Shown: piece by piece, positions 49,713 through 59,288 of the stretch
Layout of the letters: each line of letters begins with the position of its first letter
Numbering within the stretch: the first letter of the stretch is position 1
DNA from: Dyella sp. SG609
GTDB lineage: Bacteria; Pseudomonadota; Gammaproteobacteria; Xanthomonadales; Rhodanobacteraceae
Direction: 5' to 3'
DNA length: 64,000 nt
Assembly (NCBI RefSeq): GCF_012275375.1
Contig: NZ_JAAZQJ010000006.1
Location: forward strand, 1-64,000
Program-made: the position numbers and the translations under genes
The notes under the pieces: generated by a model
The model's input: the letters and a program-made list of their open reading frames with translations, nothing else
What the model was told of the DNA's origin: nothing
Databases searched by the model: none

Positions 49713-49970
49713 TCAGGCCGTGCGGTTGCGGTTGAACACGAAGTGGTAGATCGCCAGCAGCACCACGGCGCCGATGATCGAACCGATGAAGTGCATGAAG
49801 CCCGATGCCGGCCACCAGCCGAGCTGCTCGCCCGCCCAGGTGGAAATGAAAGAGCCGGCGATGCCCAGCAGGGCCGTGATGATGAAGCCGCCCGGGTCCT
49901 TGCCCGGCATGATGGCCTTGGCGAGCAGGCCGACGACCAGACCGACGATGATTACCCAAAGCCAATGCAT
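49713..49970 (-). CDS. GlsB/YeaQ/YmgE family stress-response membrane protein
   Basis: An 85-residue protein with three membrane segments: LWVIIVGLVVGLLAKAIMPG, GFIITALLGIAGSFISTWAG, and GFMHFIGSIIGAVVLLAIYH. The family motif G-K-D-P-G-G-F and GSFIST are present. Known as transglycosylase-associated (Tag) small membrane proteins induced by stress; activity unproven. ATG 49970 with AGGAACGG upstream. Confidence 0.92.
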   Translation of the reverse strand: MHWLWVIIVGLVVGLLAKAIMPGKDPGGFIITALLGIAGSFISTWAGEQLGWWPASGFMHFIGSIIGAVVLLAIYHFVFNRNRTA

Positions 49971-50217
49971 ACCCGTTCCTCCGTCATGGTTGGCAACGTC
50001 CCCTGAGTACCGCTGGCGGGCGCTTCCTGTTGGCCCGCTGCCCCGGTCCCGGCGGCGCCGTAGCGGCCGGTAGCGTGCGCATCATGCCCCGCCCCGTGGA
50101 CGAATGCACCGGGTAGTTCCTGCGCCGGCAAGGACTTGCGGCAACACCGGATGCGGCAGCGCCGCATGCTAAAATCCGCGAGTTTGCTGCCTCCGTCCCC
50201 CCGAACCAGAGGAAGTC

Positions 50218-51417
50218 ATGCCTCAGCTAGCCCAGCGTGTCGGCCGCGCCAAGCCCAGCGCGATCATGGTCATCGCCGAGAAGGCCAGGCAGCTCAAGGC
50301 TGCCGGCCGCGACATCATCAGCTTCTCCATCGGCGTGCCGAATTTCCTGCCGGGCGAGCACGTGTACGAGGCGGCGCGCGAGGCGCTCAAGCACGACTCC
50401 GGCCAGTACGGCAGCAACCGCGGCGCCGACGCGCTGCTGGATGCCTTCCTGCAGCACATCGAGGCCCTGGGCTTCAGCGGCTACGGCCGCAGCAACCTCT
50501 CCATCGGCATCGGCGCCAAGCAGGTGCTGTACAACCTGGCCGAGGCGATGTTGAACGAGGGCGAGGAGATCTGCTTCGCCGCGCCGTACTGGACCACCTA
50601 CCACGACATCGCCGACATCGTCGGCGCCAAGGCCAACGTCCTGCACTGCGGCGCGGAACAGAACTACAAGCTGGTGCCGGCGCAGCTCGAGGCCGCGCTG
50701 CAGCGCAAGCCGAAGGTGTTCCTGTTCAACAACCCGTCCAACCCCACCGGCATGGTCTACACGCGCGAGGAAATCGCCGCGCTGGCCGACGTGCTGGCGA
50801 AGTATCCGGACACCTGGATCATCACCGATGACATCTACAACTCGATGGTGTTCGATGGGTTGGGCTACAACAACTTCGTGTTCGCGCGCCCGGAGCTGCG
50901 CGACCGCCTGGTGTTCGTCGACTCGGTGTCCAAGACCTACGGCATGCCGGGCTGGCGCGTCGGCCTGATCGCCGGCCCCGAGTCGGTGGCCAAGGCGGTG
51001 ACCACGCTCAACTCCAACCACATCACCAGCGTGCCGGAAGTGATCACCGCCGCGGCCGTGGCGGCCTTCGCCGGCCCGCAGGACGTGCCGCGCGCCAAGT
51101 GCGAGGAATTCGCCGGCAAGCGCGACGTGGTGGTCGAGGCGCTGAGCGCCATCCCCGGCGTGGTGTGCCCGCGTCCGCAGGGTGCGTTCTATGCGTTCCC
51201 GGATATCTCGGTGGCTTTCGGCAAGAGCTACCAGGGCACGAAGATCACCAACGACGTGGAGTTCTGCGCCGTGCTGCTGGAAGCCACCGGCGTGGCCTGC
51301 GTGCCGGGTTCGGCCTTCGGCGAGCCGCGCGCGATGCGCATCTCCTACACCTGTCCCACGGCGCAGCTGAAGCCGGGCCTCGAACGCATCCAGGCCTTCT
51401 TCGCGCAGCTGAGCTGA
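50218..51417 (+). CDS. PLP-dependent aminotransferase (class I, AspC-like)
   Basis: A 399-residue fold-type I aminotransferase. [20 protein letters not shown] is the N-terminal substrate loop; [20 protein letters not shown] carries the conserved Asn, [10 protein letters not shown] the Asp/Tyr that hold PLP, and [15 protein letters not shown] the PLP-binding Lys (about 238) with Arg after it; the C-terminal substrate Arg is in [12 protein letters not shown]. Probably aspartate/aromatic aminotransferase in the cytoplasm. GAGGAAG before ATG 50218. Followed 80 bp later by malate dehydrogenase, its metabolic partner via oxaloacetate. Confidence 0.93.
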   Translation: MPQLAQRVGRAKPSAIMVIAEKARQLKAAGRDIISFSIGVPNFLPGEHVYEAAREALKHDSGQYGSNRGADALLDAFLQHIEALGFSGYGRSNLSIGIGAKQVLYNLAEAMLNEGEEICFAAPYWTTYHDIADIVGAKANVLHCGAEQNYKLVPAQLEAALQRKPKVFLFNNPSNPTGMVYTREEIAALADVLAKYPDTWIITDDIYNSMVFDGLGYNNFVFARPELRDRLVFVDSVSKTYGMPGWRVGLIAGPESVAKAVTTLNSNHITSVPEVITAAAVAAFAGPQDVPRAKCEEFAGKRDVVVEALSAIPGVVCPRPQGAFYAFPDISVAFGKSYQGTKITNDVEFCAVLLEATGVACVPGSAFGEPRAMRISYTCPTAQLKPGLERIQAFFAQLS

Positions 51418-51499
51418 TCCATCCGTATCGGTGGGTCGTAAGGGCCCGCCAACACCATTCGGTGGGCAAGGCCCACCCGACCATGAAGGAGTGCAAGTG

Positions 51500-52486
51500 A
51501 TGAAAGCCCCCGTTCGCGTTGCCGTTACCGGCGCTGCCGGCCAGATCGGCTATGCCCTGCTGTTCCGCATCGCCGCCGGCGACATGCTCGGCAAGGACCA
51601 GCCGGTGATCCTGCATCTGCTGGAAATCACCCCGGCGCTGCCGTCGCTGCAGGGCGTGGTGATGGAACTGAACGACTGCGCCTTCCCGACCCTGGCCGGC
51701 ATCGTCGCCACCGACGACGTCAACGTGGCCTTCAAGGACGTGGACTACGCCCTGCTGGTCGGCGCGCGCCCGCGCGGCCCGGGCATGGAGCGCAAGGACT
51801 TGCTGGAAGCCAACGGCGCCATCTTCGGCCCGCAGGGCAAGGCCCTGAACGACCACGCCAAGCGCGACGTGCGCGTGCTGGTGGTCGGCAACCCGGCCAA
51901 CACCAATGCGCTGATCGCCCAGCAGAACGCCCCGGACCTCGATCCGAAGTGCTTCACCGCGATGGTGCGCCTGGACCACAACCGCGCCCTGTCGCAGCTG
52001 GCCGAGAAGACCGGCGCGCACACCACCGACATCAAGAAGGTCACCATCTGGGGCAACCACAGCTCCACCCAGTACCCGGACCTGCACCAGGCTTCGGTGA
52101 AGGGCAAGGCCGCGCTCGAGCAGGTCGACCAGAACTGGTACGAGACCGACTTCATCCCGACCGTGCAGCAGCGCGGCGCGGCGATCATCAAGGCGCGCGG
52201 CGCTTCGTCCGCCGCCTCGGCCGCCTCGGCCGCGATCGACCACATGCGCGACTGGGCGCTGGGCACCGTGGACGGCGACTGGGTCTCGATGGGCATCCCG
52301 TCGGACGGCTCGTACGGCATCGCCCCGGGCGTGATCTACGGCTACCCGGTGACGGTGAAGAACGGCAAGTACGAGATCGTGCAGGGCCTGGCGATCAACG
52401 ACTTCTCGCGCGCCCGCATGGAAGCGACCGACAAGGAACTGCGCGAAGAGCGCGCCGCGGTCGAGCATCTGTTCGCCAAGAAGTAA
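51500..52486 (+). CDS. mdh: Malate dehydrogenase
   Basis: A 328-residue NAD-dependent malate dehydrogenase of the cytosolic-type group. NAD loop [18 protein letters not shown] at 11-28; [19 protein letters not shown] carries substrate Arg residues (about 92 and 98); [27 protein letters not shown] with Asp/Arg, and [13 protein letters not shown] with the catalytic His. Interconverts malate and oxaloacetate in the TCA cycle. ATG 51500 (AAGGAG twelve bases upstream) is preferred over 51431, which adds sequence reading through the intergenic gap. The C4-dicarboxylate uptake operon lies 5 kb downstream. Confidence 0.96.
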   Translation: MKAPVRVAVTGAAGQIGYALLFRIAAGDMLGKDQPVILHLLEITPALPSLQGVVMELNDCAFPTLAGIVATDDVNVAFKDVDYALLVGARPRGPGMERKDLLEANGAIFGPQGKALNDHAKRDVRVLVVGNPANTNALIAQQNAPDLDPKCFTAMVRLDHNRALSQLAEKTGAHTTDIKKVTIWGNHSSTQYPDLHQASVKGKAALEQVDQNWYETDFIPTVQQRGAAIIKARGASSAASAASAAIDHMRDWALGTVDGDWVSMGIPSDGSYGIAPGVIYGYPVTVKNGKYEIVQGLAINDFSRARMEATDKELREERAAVEHLFAKK

Positions 52487-52507
52487 GCCGCTTCGGCAGC
52501 GAAGCAG

Positions 52508-52536
52508 AAAAGGGCGGCCTCGGCCGCCCTTTTTTA
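52508..52536. terminator. Bidirectional terminator between mdh and the MerR gene
   Basis: AGGGCGGCC-TC-GGCCGCCCT stem, AAAA before and TTTTTT after, between convergent genes; the T-run overlaps the stop region of the MerR gene. Confidence 0.9.
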
Positions 52537-53568
52537 TTGCTGGTGGCTGGCCTGCTGCGCGCATTGCCAGGCGCTGCGCACGTATGCCAGCAGCGCTTCG
52601 TCCACCGAGCTGCCGCTGCGCAGGTCCGGCTCCTGCGCATAGGCCTCGCGGATGCGCGCATGCGTGGCGGGGTCGTCGCCGGCATAGGCGCGGAACAGCT
52701 CCATCCACCGCCGCGCCTTGGCCTGCACGTGCGGATGCTCCGGCGGCAGGGCGTCTTCCAGCGCGCTGCGCAGTTCGGCGATCAGCACCGGCCAGGCGTG
52801 CATCTGCCGGCCGTAGTTTTCCTGCATGCGCTCCATCTCGCGCGCATCCAGGTAGCGCGCGAAGATGGCCAGCCGCGCGGCGACCAGCGCCTGTTCCACG
52901 AAGCGCTCCAGCGCCGGCGTGATGCCGCTGCGCTCGCGGATGCCCGGTTCCTGTTCGTTGATGGCCAGCAGGCGCAGCAGGAAGGACGGGTTGTTGCCGG
53001 TGCCGCGCCCGATCATGTTCATCCAGCGCAATGCCAGCAGCTGCGCGTCGGCGTCGTGCACGCTGGCGCCGCGGTCCATCGCCGCCTGTATCGCCATCAC
53101 CAAGGCTTTCCATTCGGGCAGCACGTCGGGGTCGGTATGCAGCGGCAGGGTCTTCAGTTCGTCGGCGGAAAAGTATTTTTCGTACATGGTCATGGTCTCG
53201 AGCGTGTCCAGCCAGTCGGCCAGGTCGGGGGGCTGTCCGGCGTCCAGCTGCGTGCGCAGCCGCAACAGCCGCCCGCGCAGCAGCGCGGCCTTGGCCAGCT
53301 CGCGGTCGAGGGCGGCGATCTGGCGATCGATCACCTCCGGCAGCGGCGCCTGCGGCCCGGACAGGGCGTCTCCGATGGCGGTCAGCGACAGGCCCAGCTG
53401 GTGCAGGGCGCGGATACGGTGCAGGCGTTCGATATTGGCCCGATCGTAGAGTCGATAACCGGCAGCGGAACGCACCGAAGGCTTGAGCAGGCCGATGGCG
53501 TCGTAGTGGTGCAGGGTGCGGACGGTAAGCCCGCAACGCCGCGCAAGTTCGCCAACGGTCAGCAGCAT
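52534..53568 (-). CDS. MerR family regulator with TipAS effector domain
   Basis: A 344-residue regulator. N-terminal MerR winged helix (LLTVGELARRCGLTVRTLHH, YDAIGLLKPSVRSAAGYRLY) and dimer helix to about residue 110, then a TipAS-type drug-binding domain (MTMYEKYFSADELKTLPLHT). A second helical half follows (LLAINEQEPGIRERSG, LRSALEDALPPEHPHVQAKA). TipA-like proteins bind cyclic peptide or other drugs and activate their own promoter. The promoter at 53603-53635 has the stretched-spacer geometry of MerR control. ATG 53568 with AAGGAG six bases upstream; the longer frame adds promoter sequence. Confidence 0.92.
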   Translation of the reverse strand: MLLTVGELARRCGLTVRTLHHYDAIGLLKPSVRSAAGYRLYDRANIERLHRIRALHQLGLSLTAIGDALSGPQAPLPEVIDRQIAALDRELAKAALLRGRLLRLRTQLDAGQPPDLADWLDTLETMTMYEKYFSADELKTLPLHTDPDVLPEWKALVMAIQAAMDRGASVHDADAQLLALRWMNMIGRGTGNNPSFLLRLLAINEQEPGIRERSGITPALERFVEQALVAARLAIFARYLDAREMERMQENYGRQMHAWPVLIAELRSALEDALPPEHPHVQAKARRWMELFRAYAGDDPATHARIREAYAQEPDLRSGSSVDEALLAYVRSAWQCAQQASHQQ

Positions 53569-53596
53569 GGAGTTCTCCTTCGGTGCGGGCCGCACA

Positions 53597-53627
53597 CTGG
53601 GGCCTTACGTTACGTAAGGGTCAAGCG
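53597..53627 (-). promoter_or_regulatory. MerR-type promoter and operator
   Basis: On the reverse strand TTGACC (-35), a 19-bp spacer, then CAGTGT (-10). The spacer contains the dyad CCTTACGT-A-ACGTAAGG (53603-53619). An over-long spacer with a central dyad is the hallmark of MerR-activated promoters. It lies about 30 bp before the regulator's start, so autoactivation is likely. Confidence 0.75.
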
Positions 53628-53711
53628 TTCCGATAGCCGTGGCGGCGGGCCTCTGCTAAAACACTTCCCGGTTGCGCCCGGCCGGGCGCGGCCGATCCGA
53701 CGGGGCCCACC

Positions 53712-54344
53712 GTGCAAACCATTCTTGTCGCCGACGATCACCCGATGTTCCGCGCCGCGGTGCTGCACGCGCTGCGCGAGGCGCTGCCCGACGGCCGGAT
53801 GCTGGAGGTGGCGAGCCAGAGCGCCGTCGAGGCGGCGCTGGCCGAGGAGCCGGTGATCGACCTGGTGCTGCTGGATCTGGCGATGCCCGGTGCGATGGGC
53901 TTTTCCTCACTGGTGCTGTTGCGCGGCGAGCGGCCCGAAGTGCCGGTGATCGTGATTTCGTCCAACGACCATCCGCGGACGGTGCGGCGGGCGCAGCAGT
54001 TCGGCGCGGCCGGCTTCGTGTCGAAGTCCGCGCCGGTCGGGGCGCTGGGCAGCGCGGTGCATGAGGTGCTGGCGGGCGGGAGCTGGTTTCCCGCCGGAAA
54101 GGCGGAGCGCAGCGAGGACGATGCGGCGCTGGCGGCGCGGTTGGCGCAGTTGACGCCGCAACAGTTGCGGGTGTTGATGTTGTTGGCCGAGGGCCTGCTT
54201 AACAAGCAGATTGCGGATCAGCTTGGGTTGGCTGAGAACACGGTGAAGATTCACGTGACTGCGGTGTTGAAGAAATTGGATTGTCGGTCGCGGACGCAGG
54301 CTGCTGTTTTGGCGAAGTCGTTGGACCTCGACGAGTCGCCGTAG
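53712..54344 (+). CDS. LuxR/FixJ-type response regulator
   Basis: A 210-residue protein: receiver (ILVADDHPMFRAAVLHALRE; phospho-Asp in LVLLDLAMPGAMG; FVSKSAPVGALGSAV with the Lys) and LuxR helix-turn-helix (TPQQLRVLMLLAEGLLNKQI, ENTVKIHVTAVLKKLDCRSR). Start GTG 53712; no nearer ATG. Paralogous to the regulator at 45706. It converges on the hybrid sensor kinase at 55260 across the inverted repeat; the pair is probably one two-component system for the dicarboxylate transport operon. Confidence 0.92.
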   Translation: MQTILVADDHPMFRAAVLHALREALPDGRMLEVASQSAVEAALAEEPVIDLVLLDLAMPGAMGFSSLVLLRGERPEVPVIVISSNDHPRTVRRAQQFGAAGFVSKSAPVGALGSAVHEVLAGGSWFPAGKAERSEDDAALAARLAQLTPQQLRVLMLLAEGLLNKQIADQLGLAENTVKIHVTAVLKKLDCRSRTQAAVLAKSLDLDESP

Positions 54345-55260
54345 CTCGTCATCCCGGTGTGGGCCGGGATCTAGGTTCTTTGTCGCGTTATCGCGATTTG
54401 GCCGCTTATGCAGCGGGCATTTCGGACGCCTGCCGGCGCCCGAGTCACTTTCTCTTTGCTGGCCCAAAGAGAAAGTAACCAAAGAGAGAATGGCCTAAGA
54501 GCCACTGCTCGCGACGCGACTAGAAGGAGCGGTGGGCGGCTGCGGTAACTTGATTAACCTGGGTCTACACGAAACGACAGTGCGTTTTCGTAACGGCTTC
54601 TTCAACGTGCCGTTGCCGAGAGGATGTTCAAGGAACGAGGCCAGCTTTGGGTCTTCGTTCCTGCCTACCTCACGCCATCACCCCTCTCCCCTCCGGGGAG
54701 AGGGCAGGGTGAGGGGCCGGGCGGAGCGCAAGGCCAAATCTTGCCGGCGTAGGTTGGGGTGAGCCGCAGGCGAACCCCAACACCCGCACCTTCACGCGCC
54801 TTGCCACGTTGGGGTTCGCTACGCTCACCCCAACCTACGCCGGCGTCGCGGGGTGTAACGCCGCGCTCCGCCCGAACCCTCATCCGGCTGCCGCCACCTT
54901 CTCCCGGGGGAGAAGGGGTTCAACCTGAGAAGCTGAGGTAGAACGCACCCCTCAAGCGGGCCTCAGTTCTTGAACGTCCTCTCGGCAGCGGCACGTTGAA
55001 GTACGCGTTACGTAAACGCACTGCCGTTTCGTGTAGACCCAGGTTAATCAGGTTACCGCAGCCGCCCACTGCTCCTTCTAGTCGCGTCGCGAGCCTTGGC
55101 TCTCAGGCCATTCTCTCTTTGGTTACTTTCTCTTTGGGCCAGCAAAGAGAAAGTGACCCGGGCGCCGGCAGGCGCACGGAATGCCCGCTGCATAAGCGGC
55201 CAAGTCGCGACAACCCCACCTAGTCGCTACTGGATCCCGGCCCACGCCGAGATGACAAGC
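54345..55260. repeat. Nested ~0.9-kb inverted repeat
   Basis: Outer arms of about 300 bp (54,345-54,643 and 54,957-55,260) are reverse complements with few mismatches; both include CGTGGGCCGGGAT-like ends, TGGCCGCTTATGCAGCGGGC, CCCAAAGAGAAAGTAACCAA, CGACGCGACTAGAAGGAGC and TAACCTGGGTCTACACGAAA. The 310-bp centre has a second dyad (GTAGGTTGGGGTGAG near 54,749 against CTCACCCCAACCTAC near 54,824), the GAGAGGG-type unit and its companion. The whole gap could fold into one long hairpin. It separates convergent genes, so it may stop transcription from both sides. No coding capacity. Confidence 0.85.
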
Positions 55261-57911
55261 TAAAACGCGCCACCAGCAAGCAACACTTGCGACATCAACG
55301 CCCGCAGCGCCGCCGGCGCCGCCGGCTTAGGCAGGAACCGTAAGCCCGCCTCCTGCACGCGCATGCGCGTCTGAGCATCCTTCTGCGCGGAAAGCACAAT
55401 AGTCGGCGGCCGCGCCCCCCAGCACTCAACCAGCCGCGGCAGCAAATCCAACCCAGTGACATCGTCACCCAGCTGATAGTCGAGCAACAGCAAATCCGGC
55501 GCCCCGCCAGCACGCGCCAGCGCCACCGCGCCCTCCGCGCTATCGATCAGCGTCGCCTCGCACCCCCAGTGCCGCAACAGCGCGCCGGTAGCCTCGCGCA
55601 CGCGTGGCGCGTCATCCACGCACCACACCCGGCAACCGCGCAGCGGCGAATCCTCATCGCCAGCGACCGCCATCGCGGCAGGAGCCGCCGCCACCCCCGC
55701 CGGATCGCCAAACGGCACCGTCACCGAAAACACGCTGCCGCGCTCCGGCCACGAGCGCAACCCGATGCGGTGATCGAGCAATCGCGCAATGCGATCCACG
55801 ATCGACAAACCCAATCCCGCGCTGCGCCCATCGCGATCGATACCGGTATCGAGCCGGCGGAACTCCTCGAAGATCGCCTGCCGCTTCGCCTCGGGAATAC
55901 CCACGCCGGTATCCCACACCTCGATGCGCAAGCCGTCATGCGCGCGGCGGCAACCGAGCAGCACGCGACCGCGCGGCGTGTAATGGATCGCGTTCGACAG
56001 GAAGTTCTGCAGCACGCGCCGCAGCAGCAGCGGATCGCTGTGCACCGTGGCATGGCAGGGCACGTAGTGCAGCACCAGGCCGCGCGACTGCGCCAGGATG
56101 CCGAACTGGCGCGCCAGGCCCGTAAGCAGTGGCTCCAGCGGTACGTCCACCGGCTTCGCGGTCAGCGCACCGGCTTCCAGGCGCGCGATATCGAGCAGGC
56201 TCGCCAGCAGCTGGTCCTGCGCTTCCAGCGCGCTCTCCACGCGGTCGGCCAGGCCGCGATCGTCGCCGCCGGGCAGGCGGCCGCGCAGCACGCCCACGTA
56301 CATGCGCGCCGCATTCAGCGGCTGCAGCAGATCGTGCACGGCCGCGGCCACGAAGCGCGTCTTGCTGCGGTTGGCGCGCTCGGCTTCGGCCTTGGCCGCC
56401 TCGAGGTCGTGCGTGCGCTCCTCGATGCGCTGCTCCAGCGTGGTGGCGAGGTTGCGCAGGTCGCGCGCCGCCGCCTTGTACGCGGTGATGTCGGCGAAGC
56501 TGGTGACGAAGCCGCCGCCGGGCAGGGGATTGCCGCGGATTTCCAGCACGCTGCCGTCCGGGCGTTCGCGCTCGAACATGTGCGCCGAGCCGCTGCGCAT
56601 GTGATCCAGGCGGCGCTGGATCGCTTCTTCCACCGAACCCGGCCCGAGCCGGCCCAGCCGCGCGTTGTGGCGCAGTACCTCTTCGATCGGCATGCCGGCG
56701 CGCAGCAGGCCGGGCGGGAACTTGAAGATTTCCTGGTAGCGGGTGTTCCACGCCACCAGGCGCAGATCCTTGTCCACCACGCTCACGCCCTGCGGCAGGT
56801 GTTCCAGGCTGGCGTTGCGGCTGGCCGCGGCTTCCGCCGCATGCACCACGCTGTCCTGCGCCGAGCGCAGCTCGCCGGTGTAGTGGGTGACCAGGCGTTC
56901 CAGTTCGGCGCGGCTCTGCAGGCGGTGCTGGATCAGACGGCGGCGCTGCTGCAGGAACAGGCCCAGCAGGATCAGCGGCGCCCAGGCGCCCGCGGCCACC
57001 GCAGCGGCCAGGCGCGCGGTGGCGAGGCTGCCGGCGGCGCTGCGCAGCAGGTGCAGGGTCCAGCCTTCCAGCGGCAGGTTCAGCGAGGTCCACAGCCGCG
57101 TGCCGCGATCTTCCGGCTCGACGATGCGTACCAGGCGGCTGCCGTCGCCCAGTTCGTCCAGCACGCGATAGACGGCCGGACGCAGCGGCTGGTTTTCGTA
57201 TTGGCGGGTCGCTTCCATGCGCGCGGCTTCATCGGGCTTGAGCGCGGCCAGTTCGCGGAATTCCCATTCGCGCTGGTTGGTGAGGAACACCACGCCGGCC
57301 TTGTCGCTCAGCAGCAAGGTGCCTTCGCCGTGCAGCCATTCGCGTTCCAGCTCGCCCAGCGGCACCTTCACCGAGATCACGCCGATCACTTCGCCGCGGT
57401 TGCCTTTCACCGCTTCGGCGATGAAGTAGCCGGGCACGTGGGTCGAGATGCCCACCGCATAGAAGGTGCCGACGCCGTGGGCTACCGCACCCTGGAAATA
57501 CGGCCGGAAATCGTAGCGGTGGCCGACATTGCTGCTGGGCTCGCGCCAGTTGTTGGCAGCCAGCGCCAAGCCGTCGCGATCGAGCAGGGTGAGCGTGGAC
57601 GCATGCGTCACGCCGTTGGCGTGTTCCAGCTTCAGGTTGAGGTAGTGCTGCATGGTGGCGTCGGGCGGCGCCAGCAGGGCGGCGCGCAGTTCCGGGTCCA
57701 GCGCCAGGGTGCCGGGCAGTACGCGGTAGCGGTCGATCAGGCGCTGCAGGGCCAGCGATTGCAGCTGCAGCTGCTGCGCGCTGTCCTCGGCCATGCGGCC
57801 CAGGCTCTGGCGCAGCGCGATGCGATAGGTGAGCAGGGCGGACAGCGCCATGCCGGCGGCCAGCAGCGCGGCGATGGCGAGGGTCTTGCCGTGGCGGAAA
57901 CGGATGGCCAT
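55260..57911 (-). CDS. Hybrid sensor histidine kinase with periplasmic Cache domain (DctB-like)
   Basis: An 883-residue inner-membrane protein. First helix LAIAALLAAGMALSALLTYR; a double-Cache-like periplasmic domain to about 290 (NVGHRYDFRPYFQGAVAHGV, STHVPGYFIAEAVKGN), second helix near 310; PAS (LEHLPQGVSVVDKDLRLVAW); HisKA with VAAAVHDLLQPLNAARMYVG; HATPase NFLSNAIHYTPRG, WDTGVGIPEAKRQAIF, SAGLGLSIVDRIA; receiver with LLLLDYQLGDDVTGLDLLPR. All catalytic residues present. The Cache part resembles C4-dicarboxylate sensors, fitting its place as last gene of the dctA operon, 52 bp after the MFS gene. ATG 57911 is used; TTG 57977 would overlap that gene. Confidence 0.92.
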   Translation of the reverse strand: MAIRFRHGKTLAIAALLAAGMALSALLTYRIALRQSLGRMAEDSAQQLQLQSLALQRLIDRYRVLPGTLALDPELRAALLAPPDATMQHYLNLKLEHANGVTHASTLTLLDRDGLALAANNWREPSSNVGHRYDFRPYFQGAVAHGVGTFYAVGISTHVPGYFIAEAVKGNRGEVIGVISVKVPLGELEREWLHGEGTLLLSDKAGVVFLTNQREWEFRELAALKPDEAARMEATRQYENQPLRPAVYRVLDELGDGSRLVRIVEPEDRGTRLWTSLNLPLEGWTLHLLRSAAGSLATARLAAAVAAGAWAPLILLGLFLQQRRRLIQHRLQSRAELERLVTHYTGELRSAQDSVVHAAEAAASRNASLEHLPQGVSVVDKDLRLVAWNTRYQEIFKFPPGLLRAGMPIEEVLRHNARLGRLGPGSVEEAIQRRLDHMRSGSAHMFERERPDGSVLEIRGNPLPGGGFVTSFADITAYKAAARDLRNLATTLEQRIEERTHDLEAAKAEAERANRSKTRFVAAAVHDLLQPLNAARMYVGVLRGRLPGGDDRGLADRVESALEAQDQLLASLLDIARLEAGALTAKPVDVPLEPLLTGLARQFGILAQSRGLVLHYVPCHATVHSDPLLLRRVLQNFLSNAIHYTPRGRVLLGCRRAHDGLRIEVWDTGVGIPEAKRQAIFEEFRRLDTGIDRDGRSAGLGLSIVDRIARLLDHRIGLRSWPERGSVFSVTVPFGDPAGVAAAPAAMAVAGDEDSPLRGCRVWCVDDAPRVREATGALLRHWGCEATLIDSAEGAVALARAGGAPDLLLLDYQLGDDVTGLDLLPRLVECWGARPPTIVLSAQKDAQTRMRVQEAGLRFLPKPAAPAALRALMSQVLLAGGAF

Positions 57912-57963
57912 GGAAGGTAAAGGAGCGCCTTGGTCGCGGCGGCCTTCCTGGCTGCGCTGAGGG

Positions 57964-59271
57964 TCAGTCCTCGACAATGCGCGAATGCCGCCGGGTGTCG
58001 CGCATGCCTATGTATACCAGCAGGGAACAGGCGATGCAGGCGGTGACGTACCAGTAGAAATAATCCTCGTGGCCGATCTTCTTGAACCACAGCGCCACGT
58101 ATTCCGCGGTGCCGCCGAACACCGACAGCGCCAGCGCATAAGGCAGGCCCACGCCGATGGCGCGGATCTCGGTGGGAAACAGTTCCGCCTTCACCACCGC
58201 GTTGATCGAGGTATAGCCGCTGACGATGATCAGCGCGGCCATGATCAGGCCGAACGCCTGCCACCAGTCGTGCGCTTCCTTGAGCGTGGACAGGATGGGG
58301 TAGGTGAGCAGCGCGCCCAGCACGCCGAAGCCGATCAGCAGCGGGCGCCGGCCGATGCGGTCCGACAGCGCGCCGAAGGCCGGCTGCAGCAGCGCGTAGA
58401 CGAACAGCGCCGCGGTGGAGATCGAGGTGGCGTCGGCCTTGCTCATCCCGGCCGAGTTCACCAGGAATTTCTGCATGTAGGTGGTGTAGGTATAGAAGGC
58501 CAGCGTGCCGCCCATGGTCAGGCCGATCACCGTCAGCACTTCGCGCGGATGGCGCATCAGGGTGCGCAGCGGGCTTTCCGCGTGCTTCGCCCGCTTGAAC
58601 GAGGACGTCTCGTCCATGTTGCGGCGGATGATCACGGCGATCACCGCCAGCAGCGCGCCGATCAGGAAGGGAATGCGCCAGCCCCAGTCGTGCAGTTGCT
58701 GGGTGGACAGCACGAATTGCTGCAGCACCACCAGCAGCGCCAGCGCGATCAGCTGTCCCGCCACCAGGGTCACATACTGGATGCTCGACCAGAAACCGCG
58801 GCTTTCGCGCGGCGCCATTTCGCTCAGGTAGGTGGCCGAGGTGCCGTATTCGCCGCCGATCGACAAGCCCTGCAGCAGGCGCGCCAGCACCAGCAGGATC
58901 GGCGCGGCCACGCCGATCTGCGCATAGCCGGGCGACAGGCCGATGATCAGCGAGCCCAGGCTCATCATGAACACCGACAGCAGCAGCGCCGCCTTGCGCC
59001 CGCGACGGTCGGCGAACGTGCCGAGCAGCCAGCCGCCGAGCGGACGCATCAGGAAACCGACGGCGAAGATGCCGGACGTATTGAGCAGCTGCGTGGTCTG
59101 GTCGCTGGCCGGAAAGAACACCTGGGCGAAGTACAGCGAGAAGGCCGAATACACATACCAGTCGTACCACTCGACCAGGTTGCCGATCGAGCCGCTGAAG
59201 ATCGAACGCAGGCGCTTCCCGGCCGTCATGGCGGGCGCGCGTGCGATCAGTCCGGCGGTGGTGCTGCTCAT
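57964..59271 (-). CDS. MFS transporter, alpha-ketoglutarate permease-like
   Basis: A 435-residue major-facilitator protein of the metabolite:H+ symporter group with 12 helices. SGSIGNLVEWYDWYVYSAFS is the N-terminal signature of KgtP/ProP-type carriers; RPLGGWLLGTFADRRGRKAA is the MFS loop 2-3 motif; GLSIGGEYGTSATYLSEMAP and FGALSDRIGRRPLLI follow. Likely imports 2-oxoglutarate or another dicarboxylate with protons at the inner membrane. ATG 59271 with GGGAG upstream, 17 bp after the porin stop; third gene of the operon. Confidence 0.92.
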   Translation of the reverse strand: MSSTTAGLIARAPAMTAGKRLRSIFSGSIGNLVEWYDWYVYSAFSLYFAQVFFPASDQTTQLLNTSGIFAVGFLMRPLGGWLLGTFADRRGRKAALLLSVFMMSLGSLIIGLSPGYAQIGVAAPILLVLARLLQGLSIGGEYGTSATYLSEMAPRESRGFWSSIQYVTLVAGQLIALALLVVLQQFVLSTQQLHDWGWRIPFLIGALLAVIAVIIRRNMDETSSFKRAKHAESPLRTLMRHPREVLTVIGLTMGGTLAFYTYTTYMQKFLVNSAGMSKADATSISTAALFVYALLQPAFGALSDRIGRRPLLIGFGVLGALLTYPILSTLKEAHDWWQAFGLIMAALIIVSGYTSINAVVKAELFPTEIRAIGVGLPYALALSVFGGTAEYVALWFKKIGHEDYFYWYVTACIACSLLVYIGMRDTRRHSRIVED

Positions 59272-59288
59272 GCTGCGGCTCCCGTTGC

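Noticed and set aside
55569-57920. A 783-codon + strand ORF opposite the DctB-like kinase
   Set aside because: Same kind of antisense shadow; no recognisable domain.
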